Assembly: GCF_000024365.1 (NCBI RefSeq)
Contig: NC_013235.1
Location: 4,836,001-4,900,000 of the forward strand
Direction: 5' to 3'
Origin: Nakamurella multipartita DSM 44233
Lineage (GTDB): Bacteria; Actinomycetota; Actinomycetes; Mycobacteriales; Nakamurellaceae
DNA: 64,000 bases
Below are positions 15,987 through 24,455 of this stretch, one piece after another. The notes beneath the pieces were generated by a model. It saw nothing but the letters and a program-made list of their open reading frames with translations, had not been told where the DNA came from and searched no databases. The position numbers were made by a program, and so were the translations under genes. How positions within the stretch are numbered: position 1 is the stretch's first letter; each line of letters begins with the position of its first letter.

Positions 15987-16562
15987 CTACGGACGATGCG
16001 CGGCCTGCTCGCCGCGTGCGGCCCGGGTGCCGGTCGCCGCCGCCGGCGGCTTGCGCGGGCTCACGGTGTCGCAGACCGCCACGATCACCTCGATCGCCAG
16101 GATGAGGCCCAGCAGGCCGACGGTGGATCGGAACGGCTCGAACGTGATGCCGGCGAACCACACGAGCCCGGCCATGACCGCGACGGCGATCACGGCGGCC
16201 AACCCGGTGCGGCCCACGTCCAGCCAGCTCGCCCGCATCTGGTCGATCCCGTACTTGCGCACCGGGGCCGGCCCGCCGGCGAACCGGTGGGCGAACCGAA
16301 CGTCCGCCCAGCGGATCATGGCGTGCCCGTAGGCGACGGAGAAGCCGAGATAGATCGCCGCCAGCGCGTGCGCGGGGCCCGGCTCGGCCCCCGAGCGCAG
16401 GTGCAGCGCGGTGGCCACCAGCAACACCAGGTCCAGCACCGGCGCCAGCACCAGCAGGCCCGCACCCAGCGCCGGCCGGCGGAGCAGGTATCGCGCGGCC
16501 AGACCGGCCACGATCGCCAGCCAGAACCCGATCTCGCAGGCGAGGATCACCGAATAGATCAT
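15987..16562 (-). CDS. Integral membrane protein next to TetR regulator
   Basis: 191 residues with about five hydrophobic helices and a basic C-terminal tail (RKPPAAATGTRAARGEQ). No family recognised. It is divergent from the TetR gene at 16631, and the shared 69-base spacer holds the double operator at 16577-16615, so it is probably the regulator's target. Confidence 0.75.
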   Translation of the reverse strand: MIYSVILACEIGFWLAIVAGLAARYLLRRPALGAGLLVLAPVLDLVLLVATALHLRSGAEPGPAHALAAIYLGFSVAYGHAMIRWADVRFAHRFAGGPAPVRKYGIDQMRASWLDVGRTGLAAVIAVAVMAGLVWFAGITFEPFRSTVGLLGLILAIEVIVAVCDTVSPRKPPAAATGTRAARGEQAAHRP

Positions 16563-16576
16563 GAAGGTCTCCTTGT

Positions 16577-16615
16577 CAGCACGACTGTGCTGCTTAAACT
16601 AGCACAGTCGTGCTG
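16577..16615. promoter_or_regulatory. Double TetR operator
   Basis: CAGCACGACTGTGCT (16577-16591) and AGCACAGTCGTGCTG (16601-16615) are exact reverse complements 9 bases apart. Each arm is itself a palindrome of the form AGCACnnnnGTGCT. This gives two dimer sites in the divergent promoter. TACAAT at 16619-16624 could be the -10 box of the TetR gene. Confidence 0.7.
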
Positions 16616-16630
16616 CCATACAATGGCTGT

Positions 16631-17236
16631 GTGCCCCGACTCATCGACCACGACCGGCGACGCGAGGATCTGGCGCAGGCGCTGTGGCGGGTGGTCACCA
16701 CCAAGGGGATCGGCGCCGTGTCCATTCGCGAGGTGGCCGCCGAGGCCGGCGTCTCCGCCGGGTCGTTGCGGCACCTGTTCCCCACCCGTGACCAACTGGT
16801 GATCGCGGCCGCCGAGCAGATGCTGCGCAACGTCGAGCGCCGGATCATGGCCCTGCCCCGGGACGTGCCGCCGGTCGAGTTCGCCGAATGCGCTCTGGCC
16901 CAGGCGCTTCCCCTGGACCCGGAGCGGCGGACCGAGTTCGCGGTCAATCTCGCGCTGGTGGCCGAGGAACCGGCCGTCCCGGCGCTGGCCGGCATCCGGC
17001 GGGAGACCTACGACGGGCTGCGCCAGCTCTGCCGGGCGGTGGTCGACGCGCTGCGACCCGCGAGCCCGGACCACCGCGATCGCCGCAGCGCGGAGGAGGC
17101 CGACGAAGCGGCCCGCCGGCTGCACGTGCTGATCGACGGGCTGGCCTTTCACCTCTTCCAGGGCGGGGACGACGGTGACTGGACGAGGCAGACCCTGCGG
17201 GGCGAGCTCGCGGCGATCGCGGCGCCCCGCGCGTGA
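16631..17236 (+). CDS. TetR/AcrR family transcriptional regulator
   Basis: 201 residues. The N-terminus MPRLIDHDRRREDLAQALWRVV leads into the helix-turn-helix IREVAAEAGVSAGSLRHLFPTRDQL (about 36-60). The C-terminal ligand/dimer domain is unspecific. GTG at 16631 chosen from the family N-terminus; TACAAT ends 6 bases earlier, so the mRNA may be leaderless. Likely represses itself and the divergent membrane protein. Confidence 0.88.
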   Translation: MPRLIDHDRRREDLAQALWRVVTTKGIGAVSIREVAAEAGVSAGSLRHLFPTRDQLVIAAAEQMLRNVERRIMALPRDVPPVEFAECALAQALPLDPERRTEFAVNLALVAEEPAVPALAGIRRETYDGLRQLCRAVVDALRPASPDHRDRRSAEEADEAARRLHVLIDGLAFHLFQGGDDGDWTRQTLRGELAAIAAPRA

Positions 17237-17248
17237 CCGCGGCGCAGG

Positions 17249-17869
17249 TCAGGCCGGTCGGCGCAGCACCGTGACGGCCCAGTCGGCCGCCGGGGTCCAC
17301 GGGTCCAGGTGCCAGGTCGCGAACCGGTGCTCCACCGCCAGTCCCACCGCCTCCGCGTCGGTGGCCAGCGCGGTCACGGTGTAGTCGCGGTCGGTGGCGA
17401 ACCCGGTCACCAGACGACCGCCGGGCCGCAGCAGCCCGCCGAGCACCGCCAGCACGTCCCGTTCGGTGCCCGGGGCCAGGTAGACCATCACGTTGCCGGG
17501 CAGCGCGACGAGGTCGAACCCGGTCGGCTGCCCGGCCGCGGCCAGCGCCTGCGGCGCGGCGAGCAGATCGCCGACCAGGAACGGCGGTCCGGGATAGCGC
17601 CGGCGGGCGATCTCGATCAACCCGGCATCGCGGTCGAGGCCGACCACCCGGTGCCCCATCCGGTGCAGGGCGGCGGCCACCCGCCCGGTGCCGCAACCGC
17701 CGTCCAGGATCGTCGACCCGCGGTCGGCCATCATGTCCAGGAAGCGGGCCTCGCCCTCCAGGTCGTTGCCCTCGGCGACCTGGCGGTTGAAGCGGTTGAC
17801 GTACCAGTCCCACTTGTCGCCGACCACAGTCAGCTCCCAGCGGGTCGGCGGCGTGGACGGATCGGTCAC
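17249..17869 (-). CDS. Class I SAM-dependent methyltransferase
   Basis: 206 residues. SAM-binding motif I is ILDGGCGTGRVAAAL (about 54-68), the acidic residue after strand 2 is in VVGLDRD, and motif IV is FDLVALPGNV. The N-terminus WDWYVNRFNRQVAEGNDLEGEARFLDMM is a common actinobacterial methyltransferase opening. GTG at 17869 lies only 6 bases from the divergent glycosylase start. Substrate unknown. Confidence 0.85.
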   Translation of the reverse strand: MTDPSTPPTRWELTVVGDKWDWYVNRFNRQVAEGNDLEGEARFLDMMADRGSTILDGGCGTGRVAAALHRMGHRVVGLDRDAGLIEIARRRYPGPPFLVGDLLAAPQALAAAGQPTGFDLVALPGNVMVYLAPGTERDVLAVLGGLLRPGGRLVTGFATDRDYTVTALATDAEAVGLAVEHRFATWHLDPWTPAADWAVTVLRRPA

Positions 17870-17875
17870 CGGCGC

Positions 17876-18778
17876 ATGATGACACGAGTGAGCGCTCCCC
17901 TGCCCGACCCCGTCGTCGTCGACCTGCCCGTGGCCGGCCCGTTCGCCGCCGACCGGCTGCTGGCCTTCCTGAGCCGGGAGTCGGTGCCGGGCGTCGAGTA
18001 CGTCCGGGAGCGGGAGTACGCCCGGAGCCTGCGCCTGGGGTCGGGGGACGACGCCGAGGTGGGCACGATCCGGCTGCACCTGCCCGGTCCCGGTGACCCG
18101 CCGACGGTCCGCGCCGTCGTGCGGTTCGCCGCCCGGATCGACGAGGCCGTCGCCCGCTGCCGGCACCTGCTGGACCTGGACACCGACGGGTCGGCGGTCG
18201 ACCGGGTGCTGCGGGCCGACCCGGGCCTGGCCGCGTCGGTGCAGCGGTGTCCGGGGCTGCGGGTACCCGGTCCGGCCGAGCCGGCCGAGACCGTGGTGCG
18301 GACGATCCTGGGCCAGCAGGTGTCGGTGGCCGGCGCCCGCACCGCGGCGACCCGGCTGGTCGCACTGGCCGACGACCGGTTGCCCGAACCGGTCGACGGG
18401 CTGACCCACCTGTTCCCGGAGCCGGCCCGCATCGCCGCGCTCGGACCCACCGCGTTCGTCGGCCCCCGGATCCGGGCCCAGGCCGTCGTCACCGCCGCTG
18501 CCGCGATCGCCGGCGGCACCCTGCGCCTGGACCGCACCGACGCGCACGCCCGCGGCGTGCTGCTGGCCATGCCCGGCATCGGGCCCTGGACCGCGGACTA
18601 CCTGTCCATGCGCGTCTTCGGCGATCCCGACGTGCTGCTGGTCGACGACCTGGCGATCCGCCGCGGCGCGGGCGCCCTCGGGCTGCCGGATCAGCCCCGG
18701 GAGCTGGCCGCCCGCGGCCTGGACTGGCGGCCTTTCCGCTCCTACGCCGGCATGCACCTGTGGGCCGCCTCCGGCTGA
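17876..18778 (+). CDS. DNA-3-methyladenine glycosylase 2 family (AlkA-like)
   Basis: 300 residues of the HhH-GPD superfamily. TVVRTILGQQVSVAGARTAATRL marks the glycosylase core, and LLAMPGIGPWTADYLSMRV is the helix-hairpin-helix. The catalytic aspartate follows in LLVDDLAIRRG. Removes alkylated bases from DNA. Start at ATG 17876 or the adjacent ATG 17879. Divergent with the methyltransferase, which leaves almost no room for a 5-prime UTR on either side. Confidence 0.85.
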   Translation: MMTRVSAPLPDPVVVDLPVAGPFAADRLLAFLSRESVPGVEYVREREYARSLRLGSGDDAEVGTIRLHLPGPGDPPTVRAVVRFAARIDEAVARCRHLLDLDTDGSAVDRVLRADPGLAASVQRCPGLRVPGPAEPAETVVRTILGQQVSVAGARTAATRLVALADDRLPEPVDGLTHLFPEPARIAALGPTAFVGPRIRAQAVVTAAAAIAGGTLRLDRTDAHARGVLLAMPGIGPWTADYLSMRVFGDPDVLLVDDLAIRRGAGALGLPDQPRELAARGLDWRPFRSYAGMHLWAASG

Positions 18779-18802
18779 TCGGGCGTCCTCCGGCCGGCCG
18801 GG

Positions 18803-18858
18803 CTGATCAAAGCCGCGCCGGCAGGCGTGGATCGACGCCTTCACGCGGAGATGATCAG
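18803..18858 (+). terminator. Imperfect terminator hairpin with a repeated arm
   Basis: CTGATCA (18803-18809) and CCGCG (18813-18817) pair with CGCGG (18844-18848) and TGATCAG (18852-18858), with a small internal mismatch. The first 20 bases, CTGATCAAAGCCGCGCCGGC, are identical to 47639-47658, the sequence interrupted by the IS110 elements. Confidence 0.45.
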
Positions 18859-18914
18859 CGAACCGGCGACGAGGCGGGCACCAACGCACGCTCGGCCAAC
18901 TAGACTCACGAACC

Positions 18915-19106
18915 GTGACGAGCACTCCGGACGGCAACCAGTCGGACAGCACGAACCCGGGCGAGGAGCACCGCTCCGCCGGTGAGGAGCTGGAGTGGAT
19001 CGGCGCCGAGGTCGAGGCGCGGCCCAAGGTTCAGTTCTGGATCTGGATCGGCATCGCCGCGATCCTGGTGATCGCGCTGATCTTCATCATCGTCACCGCC
19101 CTTTAG
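18915..19106 (+). CDS. Small single-span membrane protein
   Basis: 63 residues: an acidic, hydrophilic N-terminus (about 1-36) and one transmembrane helix, FWIWIGIAAILVIALIFIIV. GTG start; TAGACT at 18901-18906 ends 8 bases before it, so the mRNA may be leaderless. Its stop codon TAG lies in the first unit of the 23-base repeats. Function unknown. Confidence 0.65.
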   Translation: MTSTPDGNQSDSTNPGEEHRSAGEELEWIGAEVEARPKVQFWIWIGIAAILVIALIFIIVTAL

Positions 19107-19185
19107 GGCGTATCGACACCGCCCTTGAGGGCGTATCGACACCGCCCTGTAGGGCGTATCCACCCCGCCCTCGAGGGCTCAGGCG
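19094..19185. repeat. 23-base tandem repeats, each a mini-hairpin
   Basis: Three near-identical 23-base units (19094-19116, 19117-19139, 19140-19162) and a degenerate fourth (19163-19185). Each holds CGCCCTnnAGGGCG or its equivalent, a 6-base stem with a variable 2-base loop (TT, TG, GT, CG; the fourth has a shorter stem). The array joins the stop codons of two convergent genes and probably works as a multi-hairpin bidirectional terminator. Confidence 0.65.
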
Positions 19186-19904
19186 GGCATGACCGCCAGG
19201 GCCTGCAGATAACGCTGCACCACCAGTTCGGCCAGCGCGGTGCCCAACGGCAGGGCCACCTCCGCGTCCACCGCGCGGGCCTTCTGCGCGATCTGGTCCA
19301 GCAGGAGACCGGGCGCCAGGAACAGGGGCACCACCGCGATCCGGCGGCCGGCCGTGGTCGCCCGGGCCAGCACATCCGCCGCCGACGGGTCGCCGACGGT
19401 GCCGAAGCCCGCCCACACCGGCCCCACCCGGCGTTCGCTCCAGCGCCGGGCCAGATCGTGCACGGCCTCGTTGGCGGCGTCCCGGCTGGAGCCCACGGCA
19501 TACAACAGGATGGCCTCGTGCGCGGAGATGTGCGCTCGGGCGGCAGAATCCTCCAGCGCGGACAGCACCTCTTCGCCCATGCCCAGGATGCCGGCCAGCC
19601 GCAGCGCCACCCCGGTGGCCTGCTGGGCGTTGCCCACCGCGGTCGGCACGTCGACGGTCGCGTGGAAGGCGTCGGTGAACAGCAGCGGCACCACGATTGC
19701 CTCGTCGAACCCGGCTCGGGCCCTGGCCGCCGCAATGGCCCCGTCCAGGTCGGGCTCGCTCAGGTCCAGGAAGGCCGGGATCGCCCGGAGCCCGGGCCGC
19801 AGCGCTTCCGCGGCCCGCATCAGATCCCCGATCATCACCGCGGCCCGGGGGTCGCGACTGCCGTGGGCCAGTCCGATCAGCGGCGGGAGGGGGCGCTCGG
19901 TCAC
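19179..19904 (-). CDS. Sirohydrochlorin chelatase, CbiX/SirB-like
   Basis: 241 residues with the chelatase N-terminus PPLIGLAHGSRDPRA (active-site His) and a second repeat-like half (VGPVWAGFGTVGDPSAADVLARA), as in long CbiX-type proteins. It would insert Fe2+ (or Co2+) into sirohydrochlorin to make siroheme. As last gene of the sulfate operon it fits the siroheme need of the sulfite reductase. GTG start, 60 bases after the permease stop. Confidence 0.85.
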   Translation of the reverse strand: MTERPLPPLIGLAHGSRDPRAAVMIGDLMRAAEALRPGLRAIPAFLDLSEPDLDGAIAAARARAGFDEAIVVPLLFTDAFHATVDVPTAVGNAQQATGVALRLAGILGMGEEVLSALEDSAARAHISAHEAILLYAVGSSRDAANEAVHDLARRWSERRVGPVWAGFGTVGDPSAADVLARATTAGRRIAVVPLFLAPGLLLDQIAQKARAVDAEVALPLGTALAELVVQRYLQALAVMPA

Positions 19905-19964
19905 CTGGTCAGGCTATGACGAGGGGGTGGGCCCGGCGACCCGGACCCACCCCCATGCGCACGA

Positions 19965-20867
19965 TCAGCGGTTGCCGGTCAGCCCGCGGGCATCCAGGAT
20001 GGCCCGCTCGAGCGGCCGGAACATGATCAGCTCGACCCCGACGCCGACCACGAAGATCAGGATCAGACCCGCGTAGAGCAGCGGCGCGTCGGACAGGTCG
20101 CGGCCCTGGTTCATCAGCTGGCCCAGGCCGAAGCCGAGCTTGGACGAGGTCACGATCAGCTCGGCGGCCATCAGCGACCGCCAGGAGAACGCCCAACCCT
20201 GACGCAGGCCGGCCAGGAAGCCGGGCAATGCGGCCGGCAGCAGCACGTGCCGGGCCTGGCCCCACCAGCCCAGGCCGAGCACCTTGCCCACCCGGGTGTA
20301 CAGCGGCGGGACCTGGTCGATGCCGGCGGTCAGGCCGTTGGCGATGGAGGGCACCGCCCCCAGCAGCACGACCATGTAGATCATGGCCGGGCTGATCTGG
20401 AACCACAGGATGGCCAGCGGCACCCAGGCCACCGACGGCATCGACTGCAGGCCCGAGAGCAGCGGCCCGAAGGACAGCCGGATCCACTTGAACCGGGCCA
20501 CCAGCAGGCCGATCGGCACGGCGATGACGATCGCCATCGCAAAGCCGATCAGGCCCCGGGACAGGCTGGTCCAGATGGTCTGCCAGGCCTGCCCGCCCTG
20601 CAGCAGGCGGACCAGCTCGTCACCGACCGCGGCCGGCGAGGGCAGCATCACCTCGGGCTTGACGCCCAGCAGGTAGACGATCTCCCAAATGATCAGCACG
20701 AGGACCAGGGCCAGCAGGGGCGGCACGATGGAGGTGCCCAGCCGGCGCCACCAGGGTTCGCGGTGCCGCTCCGGTTCCTCCAGCGCGTCCAGCCCGGCGC
20801 CGACGGCCGCGGTGTCCTCGCGTTCGACCTCTTCCTTGGTGATGACCGAATCGTCAAGCGCGGGCAT
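19965..20867 (-). CDS. ABC transporter permease, SsuC/TauC-like
   Basis: 300 residues with about six membrane helices. The cytoplasmic coupling loop is in LPAALPGFLAGLRQGWAFSWRSLMAAELI, the EAA-type region of nitrate/sulfonate/taurine permeases. An unusually long charged N-terminus (about 45 residues) comes before helix 1. The ATG overlaps the ATPase gene by 14 bases. Part of an importer for a sulfonate or a related sulfur compound. Confidence 0.9.
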   Translation of the reverse strand: MPALDDSVITKEEVEREDTAAVGAGLDALEEPERHREPWWRRLGTSIVPPLLALVLVLIIWEIVYLLGVKPEVMLPSPAAVGDELVRLLQGGQAWQTIWTSLSRGLIGFAMAIVIAVPIGLLVARFKWIRLSFGPLLSGLQSMPSVAWVPLAILWFQISPAMIYMVVLLGAVPSIANGLTAGIDQVPPLYTRVGKVLGLGWWGQARHVLLPAALPGFLAGLRQGWAFSWRSLMAAELIVTSSKLGFGLGQLMNQGRDLSDAPLLYAGLILIFVVGVGVELIMFRPLERAILDARGLTGNR

Positions 20868-21747
20868 GATCGGCGTCCTTCACCAGCTGGCGGGGCAACC
20901 CGGTGGCCACCGCGGCCGACTGGGCATGGCTGGCGATCTCCTCGCGCAGCCGCAGCGTGATCTCGGCGGCCAGCGCCCCCACCGCCGGGTGCTCGATGGT
21001 GCGGGGACCGCGGATGTTGATCTCCCACTCGCCGACGACCCGACCCGGGCGGGAGGACAGCAGCACGACCCGCTGACCGAGCCGCACTGCCTCGCGCACG
21101 TTGTGGGTGACGAAGACGATGCTGTTGCCGGTCTCCTTCCACACCCTGGTCAGCTCGTCGTGCATGACGTCGCGGGTGATGGCGTCCAGCGCGGCGAACG
21201 GCTCGTCCATCAGCAGCACGTCGCTGTTCTGGCCCAGCGCGCGGGCCAGGGCGACCCGCTGCCGCTGGCCGCCGGACAGCTCGTGCACCCGGCGGTCGGA
21301 GTGTCCGGACAGCCGCACCAGATCCAGCAGCTCCTCGATCCGGTTCTTGCGCTGGGCCCGCGGCACCCCCGAGTACTTCAGGGCCAGCGAGATGTTCTGC
21401 CCGGCGGTCAGCCACGGGAACAGGGCCGACTCCTGGAACATCAGCGCCGGTCGCCCGGTGCTGGTGACGGTGCCCGAGGTGGGGGTGTCCAGGTGGCTGA
21501 TCAGGTTCAGCAGCGTGGACTTCCCGCACCCCGAGGCACCCAGCAGGCAGACGAACTCGCCGCGGCCCACGGACAGGCTGATGTCGTCCAGCGCCTTGAC
21601 CGACCCGTGCCGGCCGCGGAAGACCTTGCTGACGTGGTCGATGCTGACGGCCGCACCGGCGTCGGCGGCCTTCTCGGCCAGCAGCGGCACCACGCGGGGG
21701 TCGTCCTCGTGGTAGGCGACTTCGGACTCGTCGACGAGTGTCGTCAT
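20854..21747 (-). CDS. ABC transporter ATP-binding protein, SsuB/TauB-like
   Basis: 297 residues. Walker A GASGCGKST, Q-loop in PALMFQES, signature LSGGQRQRVALARAL, Walker B LLMDEPFAALD and switch His in FVTHNV. The N-terminus carries an extra ~35-residue extension. The ATG at 21747 with GAGGAG in front was chosen over 21819, which lies inside the upstream gene. Energises the sulfonate-type importer. Confidence 0.92.
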   Translation of the reverse strand: MTTLVDESEVAYHEDDPRVVPLLAEKAADAGAAVSIDHVSKVFRGRHGSVKALDDISLSVGRGEFVCLLGASGCGKSTLLNLISHLDTPTSGTVTSTGRPALMFQESALFPWLTAGQNISLALKYSGVPRAQRKNRIEELLDLVRLSGHSDRRVHELSGGQRQRVALARALGQNSDVLLMDEPFAALDAITRDVMHDELTRVWKETGNSIVFVTHNVREAVRLGQRVVLLSSRPGRVVGEWEINIRGPRTIEHPAVGALAAEITLRLREEIASHAQSAAVATGLPRQLVKDADHARA

Positions 21748-21757
21748 GATGTCTCCT

Positions 21758-22894
21758 CTACTCCTGGCCGAGACCGGCCGCGCTGACCGGCTTCTCGCCC
21801 TGCTCGGCGAGGACGGCATTGAGCTGCCGCAGGTCGTAGATGCCCTTGAGATCGGGCACCTCGGACAGGGTGCCGGCGGCGACGCCGTTCTCGGCGATCG
21901 TGTTCAGCGTCCCGGCCAGCGGATCCCAGGTCGGTTCGATGTTGGCGAACGCCGCGGTGATGGTGGCGTCCTGCAGGGGCTTTCCGGTCAGCTCACCCAG
22001 CGCCTTGTTCAGGGCGGTCTGCGATCCGGCGGGATCGGCTTCGATCGCCTTGATCTCGGTGATTTCGCCACCGATCAGCGCCTTGATCGTGTCCGGGTGA
22101 TCCTCCAGGAACTGCCGGGAGGAGATCAGGATGGTGGTCTGGAACTTCTCGTCCGGCCACAGGGTCTTCTCGTCGACCAGCACCTTGCCGTTGGCCTCGA
22201 GGGCCAGGCGGGACGCCCACGGCTCGGGCAGCCAGGCGCCGGCGATCTCCCCGCTCTTGAACAGATCGAGGGTCTGCGAGTTCTCCTGGTTGACGATGTC
22301 GACGTCGTCGCCACCGGTCGTCTGCACCTTCAGGCCGTTGTCCAGCAACCACTTGCGCAGGGCGACGTCCTGGGTGCCACCCAGCTGCGGGGTGGCCACC
22401 GTCTTGCCCTTGAGGTCGGCGGCCGAGTTGATGTCGGGCGAGACGACGAGGGCGGCACCGTTGTCGGTCGCGCCGGCGACGATCCGGATGGAGTCACCGT
22501 TGGACTTGACGAAGGAGTTGATGGCCGGGTTGGGGCCGATGAAGGTGGCGTCGATGGCGCCGGAGAGCAGGGCCTCGATCGCGGCCGGGCCGGCATTGAA
22601 AGTACTGGTCTCGAGCTTGGTGTCGCCCAGCGCGGACTGGAAGGTGCCGTTGGCGACGCCGAGCACGGCGGCGGCGTGCGTGACGTTCGGGAAGTACCCC
22701 AGGCGCAGGGTGTCGGCGGCGGTGCCGGCCGGCGCCGCGGAGCCAGCGGCCGAGCCGGAAGCGGCGGCCTGGGCAGTGGTTTCAGAGGCGGTGGAGGAGG
22801 AGCCGCAGGCGGTGACCAGCAGCAGGGCGGCCACGGCCCCACCGAGCAGGGCGACGGGTTTGACGCGGGCGAAACGAAGACGACTGGCAGACAC
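21758..22894 (-). CDS. Sulfonate/nitrate-type ABC substrate-binding lipoprotein
   Basis: 378 residues. The start is GTG at 22894 because GAAGGA lies six bases upstream; earlier in-frame ATGs exist at 22912 and 22993. Signal peptide with lipobox LLVTACGSSS, so the cysteine is lipidated outside the membrane. The mature part has the SsuA/NMT1 fold: LRLGYFPNVTHAAAVLG, AIEALLSGAIDATFIGPNPAI, DLKGKTVATPQLGGTQ. Partner of the permease and ATPase downstream. Ligand is probably an aliphatic sulfonate or another sulfur source; sulfate itself is less likely from the family. Confidence 0.9.
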   Translation of the reverse strand: MSASRLRFARVKPVALLGGAVAALLLVTACGSSSTASETTAQAAASGSAAGSAAPAGTAADTLRLGYFPNVTHAAAVLGVANGTFQSALGDTKLETSTFNAGPAAIEALLSGAIDATFIGPNPAINSFVKSNGDSIRIVAGATDNGAALVVSPDINSAADLKGKTVATPQLGGTQDVALRKWLLDNGLKVQTTGGDDVDIVNQENSQTLDLFKSGEIAGAWLPEPWASRLALEANGKVLVDEKTLWPDEKFQTTILISSRQFLEDHPDTIKALIGGEITEIKAIEADPAGSQTALNKALGELTGKPLQDATITAAFANIEPTWDPLAGTLNTIAENGVAAGTLSEVPDLKGIYDLRQLNAVLAEQGEKPVSAAGLGQE

Positions 22895-22920
22895 GATGGT
22901 TCCTTCGGGCATGCTCCCGG

Positions 22921-23028
22921 TCACGGACCGGGGGTGTGGGCGTTGCTGGGACTGAGCGGGTAGGCGCGGCCGGTACAGGCCGGCTGGGGACATCGCTCCA
23001 GATCGATCACGTATTCCTGACAGCTCAT
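22921..23028 (-). CDS. Small Cys-containing protein between cysN and the ABC genes
   Basis: 35 residues starting MSCQEYVIDLERCPQPAC, with cysteines at 3, 13 and 18. The ATG overlaps the cysN stop as ATGA, which is good evidence for coupled translation, and it ends 26 bases before the SsuA-like start. No family recognised. It could be a metal- or thiol-binding small protein, or a second cysteine-codon sensor controlling the transporter part of the operon. Confidence 0.5.
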   Translation of the reverse strand: MSCQEYVIDLERCPQPACTGRAYPLSPSNAHTPGP

Positions 23029-24455
23029 GACAGCCAGTCCTCCTCGGTCTCGGCGGCGGGGGCAGCGGGGGTGGTGGTCTCGGGATGCAGGGCGGCCAAC
23101 CGGTCGCCGACCATGCCGGCGGCCAGCGTGGTGCCGTCGGCCGGGTCGATGATCAGCAGCGAACCGACGGCGCCGCCGGGCCGATAGGCCTCGACCGGCA
23201 CGGCATCGGCGGTGCGGATGGTCACCTGGGCGATGTCGTTGAGGGCCAACGACTCCGGCGCCGGCCCGTAGGTCAGCGAGTCGATGTCCAGCAGGTGGTC
23301 CAGCGAGGTGACCAGCGCCCGGGTCGAGGTCGCGCCGTACCGCAACAGGGTGCGGGCACCCGGCTTGAGCGGCTTGTCGGCCAGCTGGGTGACCGTTGCG
23401 GTGAACTCGACGACCGGGGTCGGGGCATCCTGCACCCCGGCGATCAGGTCGCCGCGGGACAGGTCGACATCGTCGGAGAGCAGCAGCGTGACCGAATCAC
23501 CCTTGGTGGCCGACGGCCGGGGGCCGTCCGCGGTGTCGATCCCGGTGACGGTCGAGCGTCGCCCGGAGGGCAGCACGACGACCTCGTCGCCCGGGCGGAC
23601 CGTGCCGGCCCCGACCCGGCCGGCGTAGCCGCGGTAGTCGGGCAGCTCGTCCGAGCGCGGCCGGATGACGTACTGCACCGGGAACCGCAGGGCCTCGTCC
23701 GTGTCGGCGGCCAGGTCGACCGTCTCCAGATGCTCCAGCACGCTGGGCCCGTCGTACCAGTCGATCCGCTCCGAGCGGGTGACGACGTTGTCGCCGTTGA
23801 GCGCCGAGATCGGGATGGAGGTGATCTCGTGGATGCCCAGACCCTTGGCGTAGGCGGAGAACTCACCGGCGATGGCGTCGAACACGCCCTGGTCGTAGTC
23901 GACCAAGTCGATCTTGTTGACGGCCAGCAGCAGGTGCGGCACCCCCAGCAGCGCGGCCACCGCGGCGTGCCGGCGGGTCTGCGCGACGACCCCGGTGCGG
24001 GCGTCGGTCAGGATCACCACCAGGTCGGCGGTGGATGCCCCGGTCACCGTGTTGCGGGTGTACTGCACGTGCCCGGGGGTGTCGGCCAGGATGAAGGTCC
24101 GGGTCGGGGTGGCGAAGTAGCGGTAGGCCACGTCGATGGTGATGCCCTGCTCGCGCTCGGCCCGCAGGCCGTCCACCAGCAGGGACAGATCGACGGTCTC
24201 CAGGCCACGAGCCTGCGAGGTGCGCTCCACCGCGTCGAGCTGATCGGAGAGCACCGACTTGGAGTCGTGCAGCAGCCGGCCGACCAGGGTCGACTTGCCG
24301 TCGTCGACCGAGCCGGCGGTGGCGAACCGCAGCAGCCCGCGGGCGTGTGAGAGCTCCTGCGCCAATTCGTGCGCTTCGCTGGCGGTATCGACCCCGGCGG
24401 CGCCCGCACCGACCACCTCGGTGACCGCAGCGCTGTCGTTCACAACCGTGCTCAC
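23025..24455 (-). CDS. cysN: Sulfate adenylyltransferase subunit 1 (GTPase)
   Basis: 476 residues. Translation-factor-like GTPase with P-loop GSVDDGKST (48-56), DTPGHVQY and NKIDLVD, then two beta-barrel domains. With CysD it makes APS from sulfate and ATP, driven by GTP. No APS kinase domain is fused at the C-terminus; cysC is separate. GTG start overlaps the cysD stop by one base. Confidence 0.96.
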   Translation of the reverse strand: MSTVVNDSAAVTEVVGAGAAGVDTASEAHELAQELSHARGLLRFATAGSVDDGKSTLVGRLLHDSKSVLSDQLDAVERTSQARGLETVDLSLLVDGLRAEREQGITIDVAYRYFATPTRTFILADTPGHVQYTRNTVTGASTADLVVILTDARTGVVAQTRRHAAVAALLGVPHLLLAVNKIDLVDYDQGVFDAIAGEFSAYAKGLGIHEITSIPISALNGDNVVTRSERIDWYDGPSVLEHLETVDLAADTDEALRFPVQYVIRPRSDELPDYRGYAGRVGAGTVRPGDEVVVLPSGRRSTVTGIDTADGPRPSATKGDSVTLLLSDDVDLSRGDLIAGVQDAPTPVVEFTATVTQLADKPLKPGARTLLRYGATSTRALVTSLDHLLDIDSLTYGPAPESLALNDIAQVTIRTADAVPVEAYRPGGAVGSLLIIDPADGTTLAAGMVGDRLAALHPETTTPAAPAAETEEDWLS

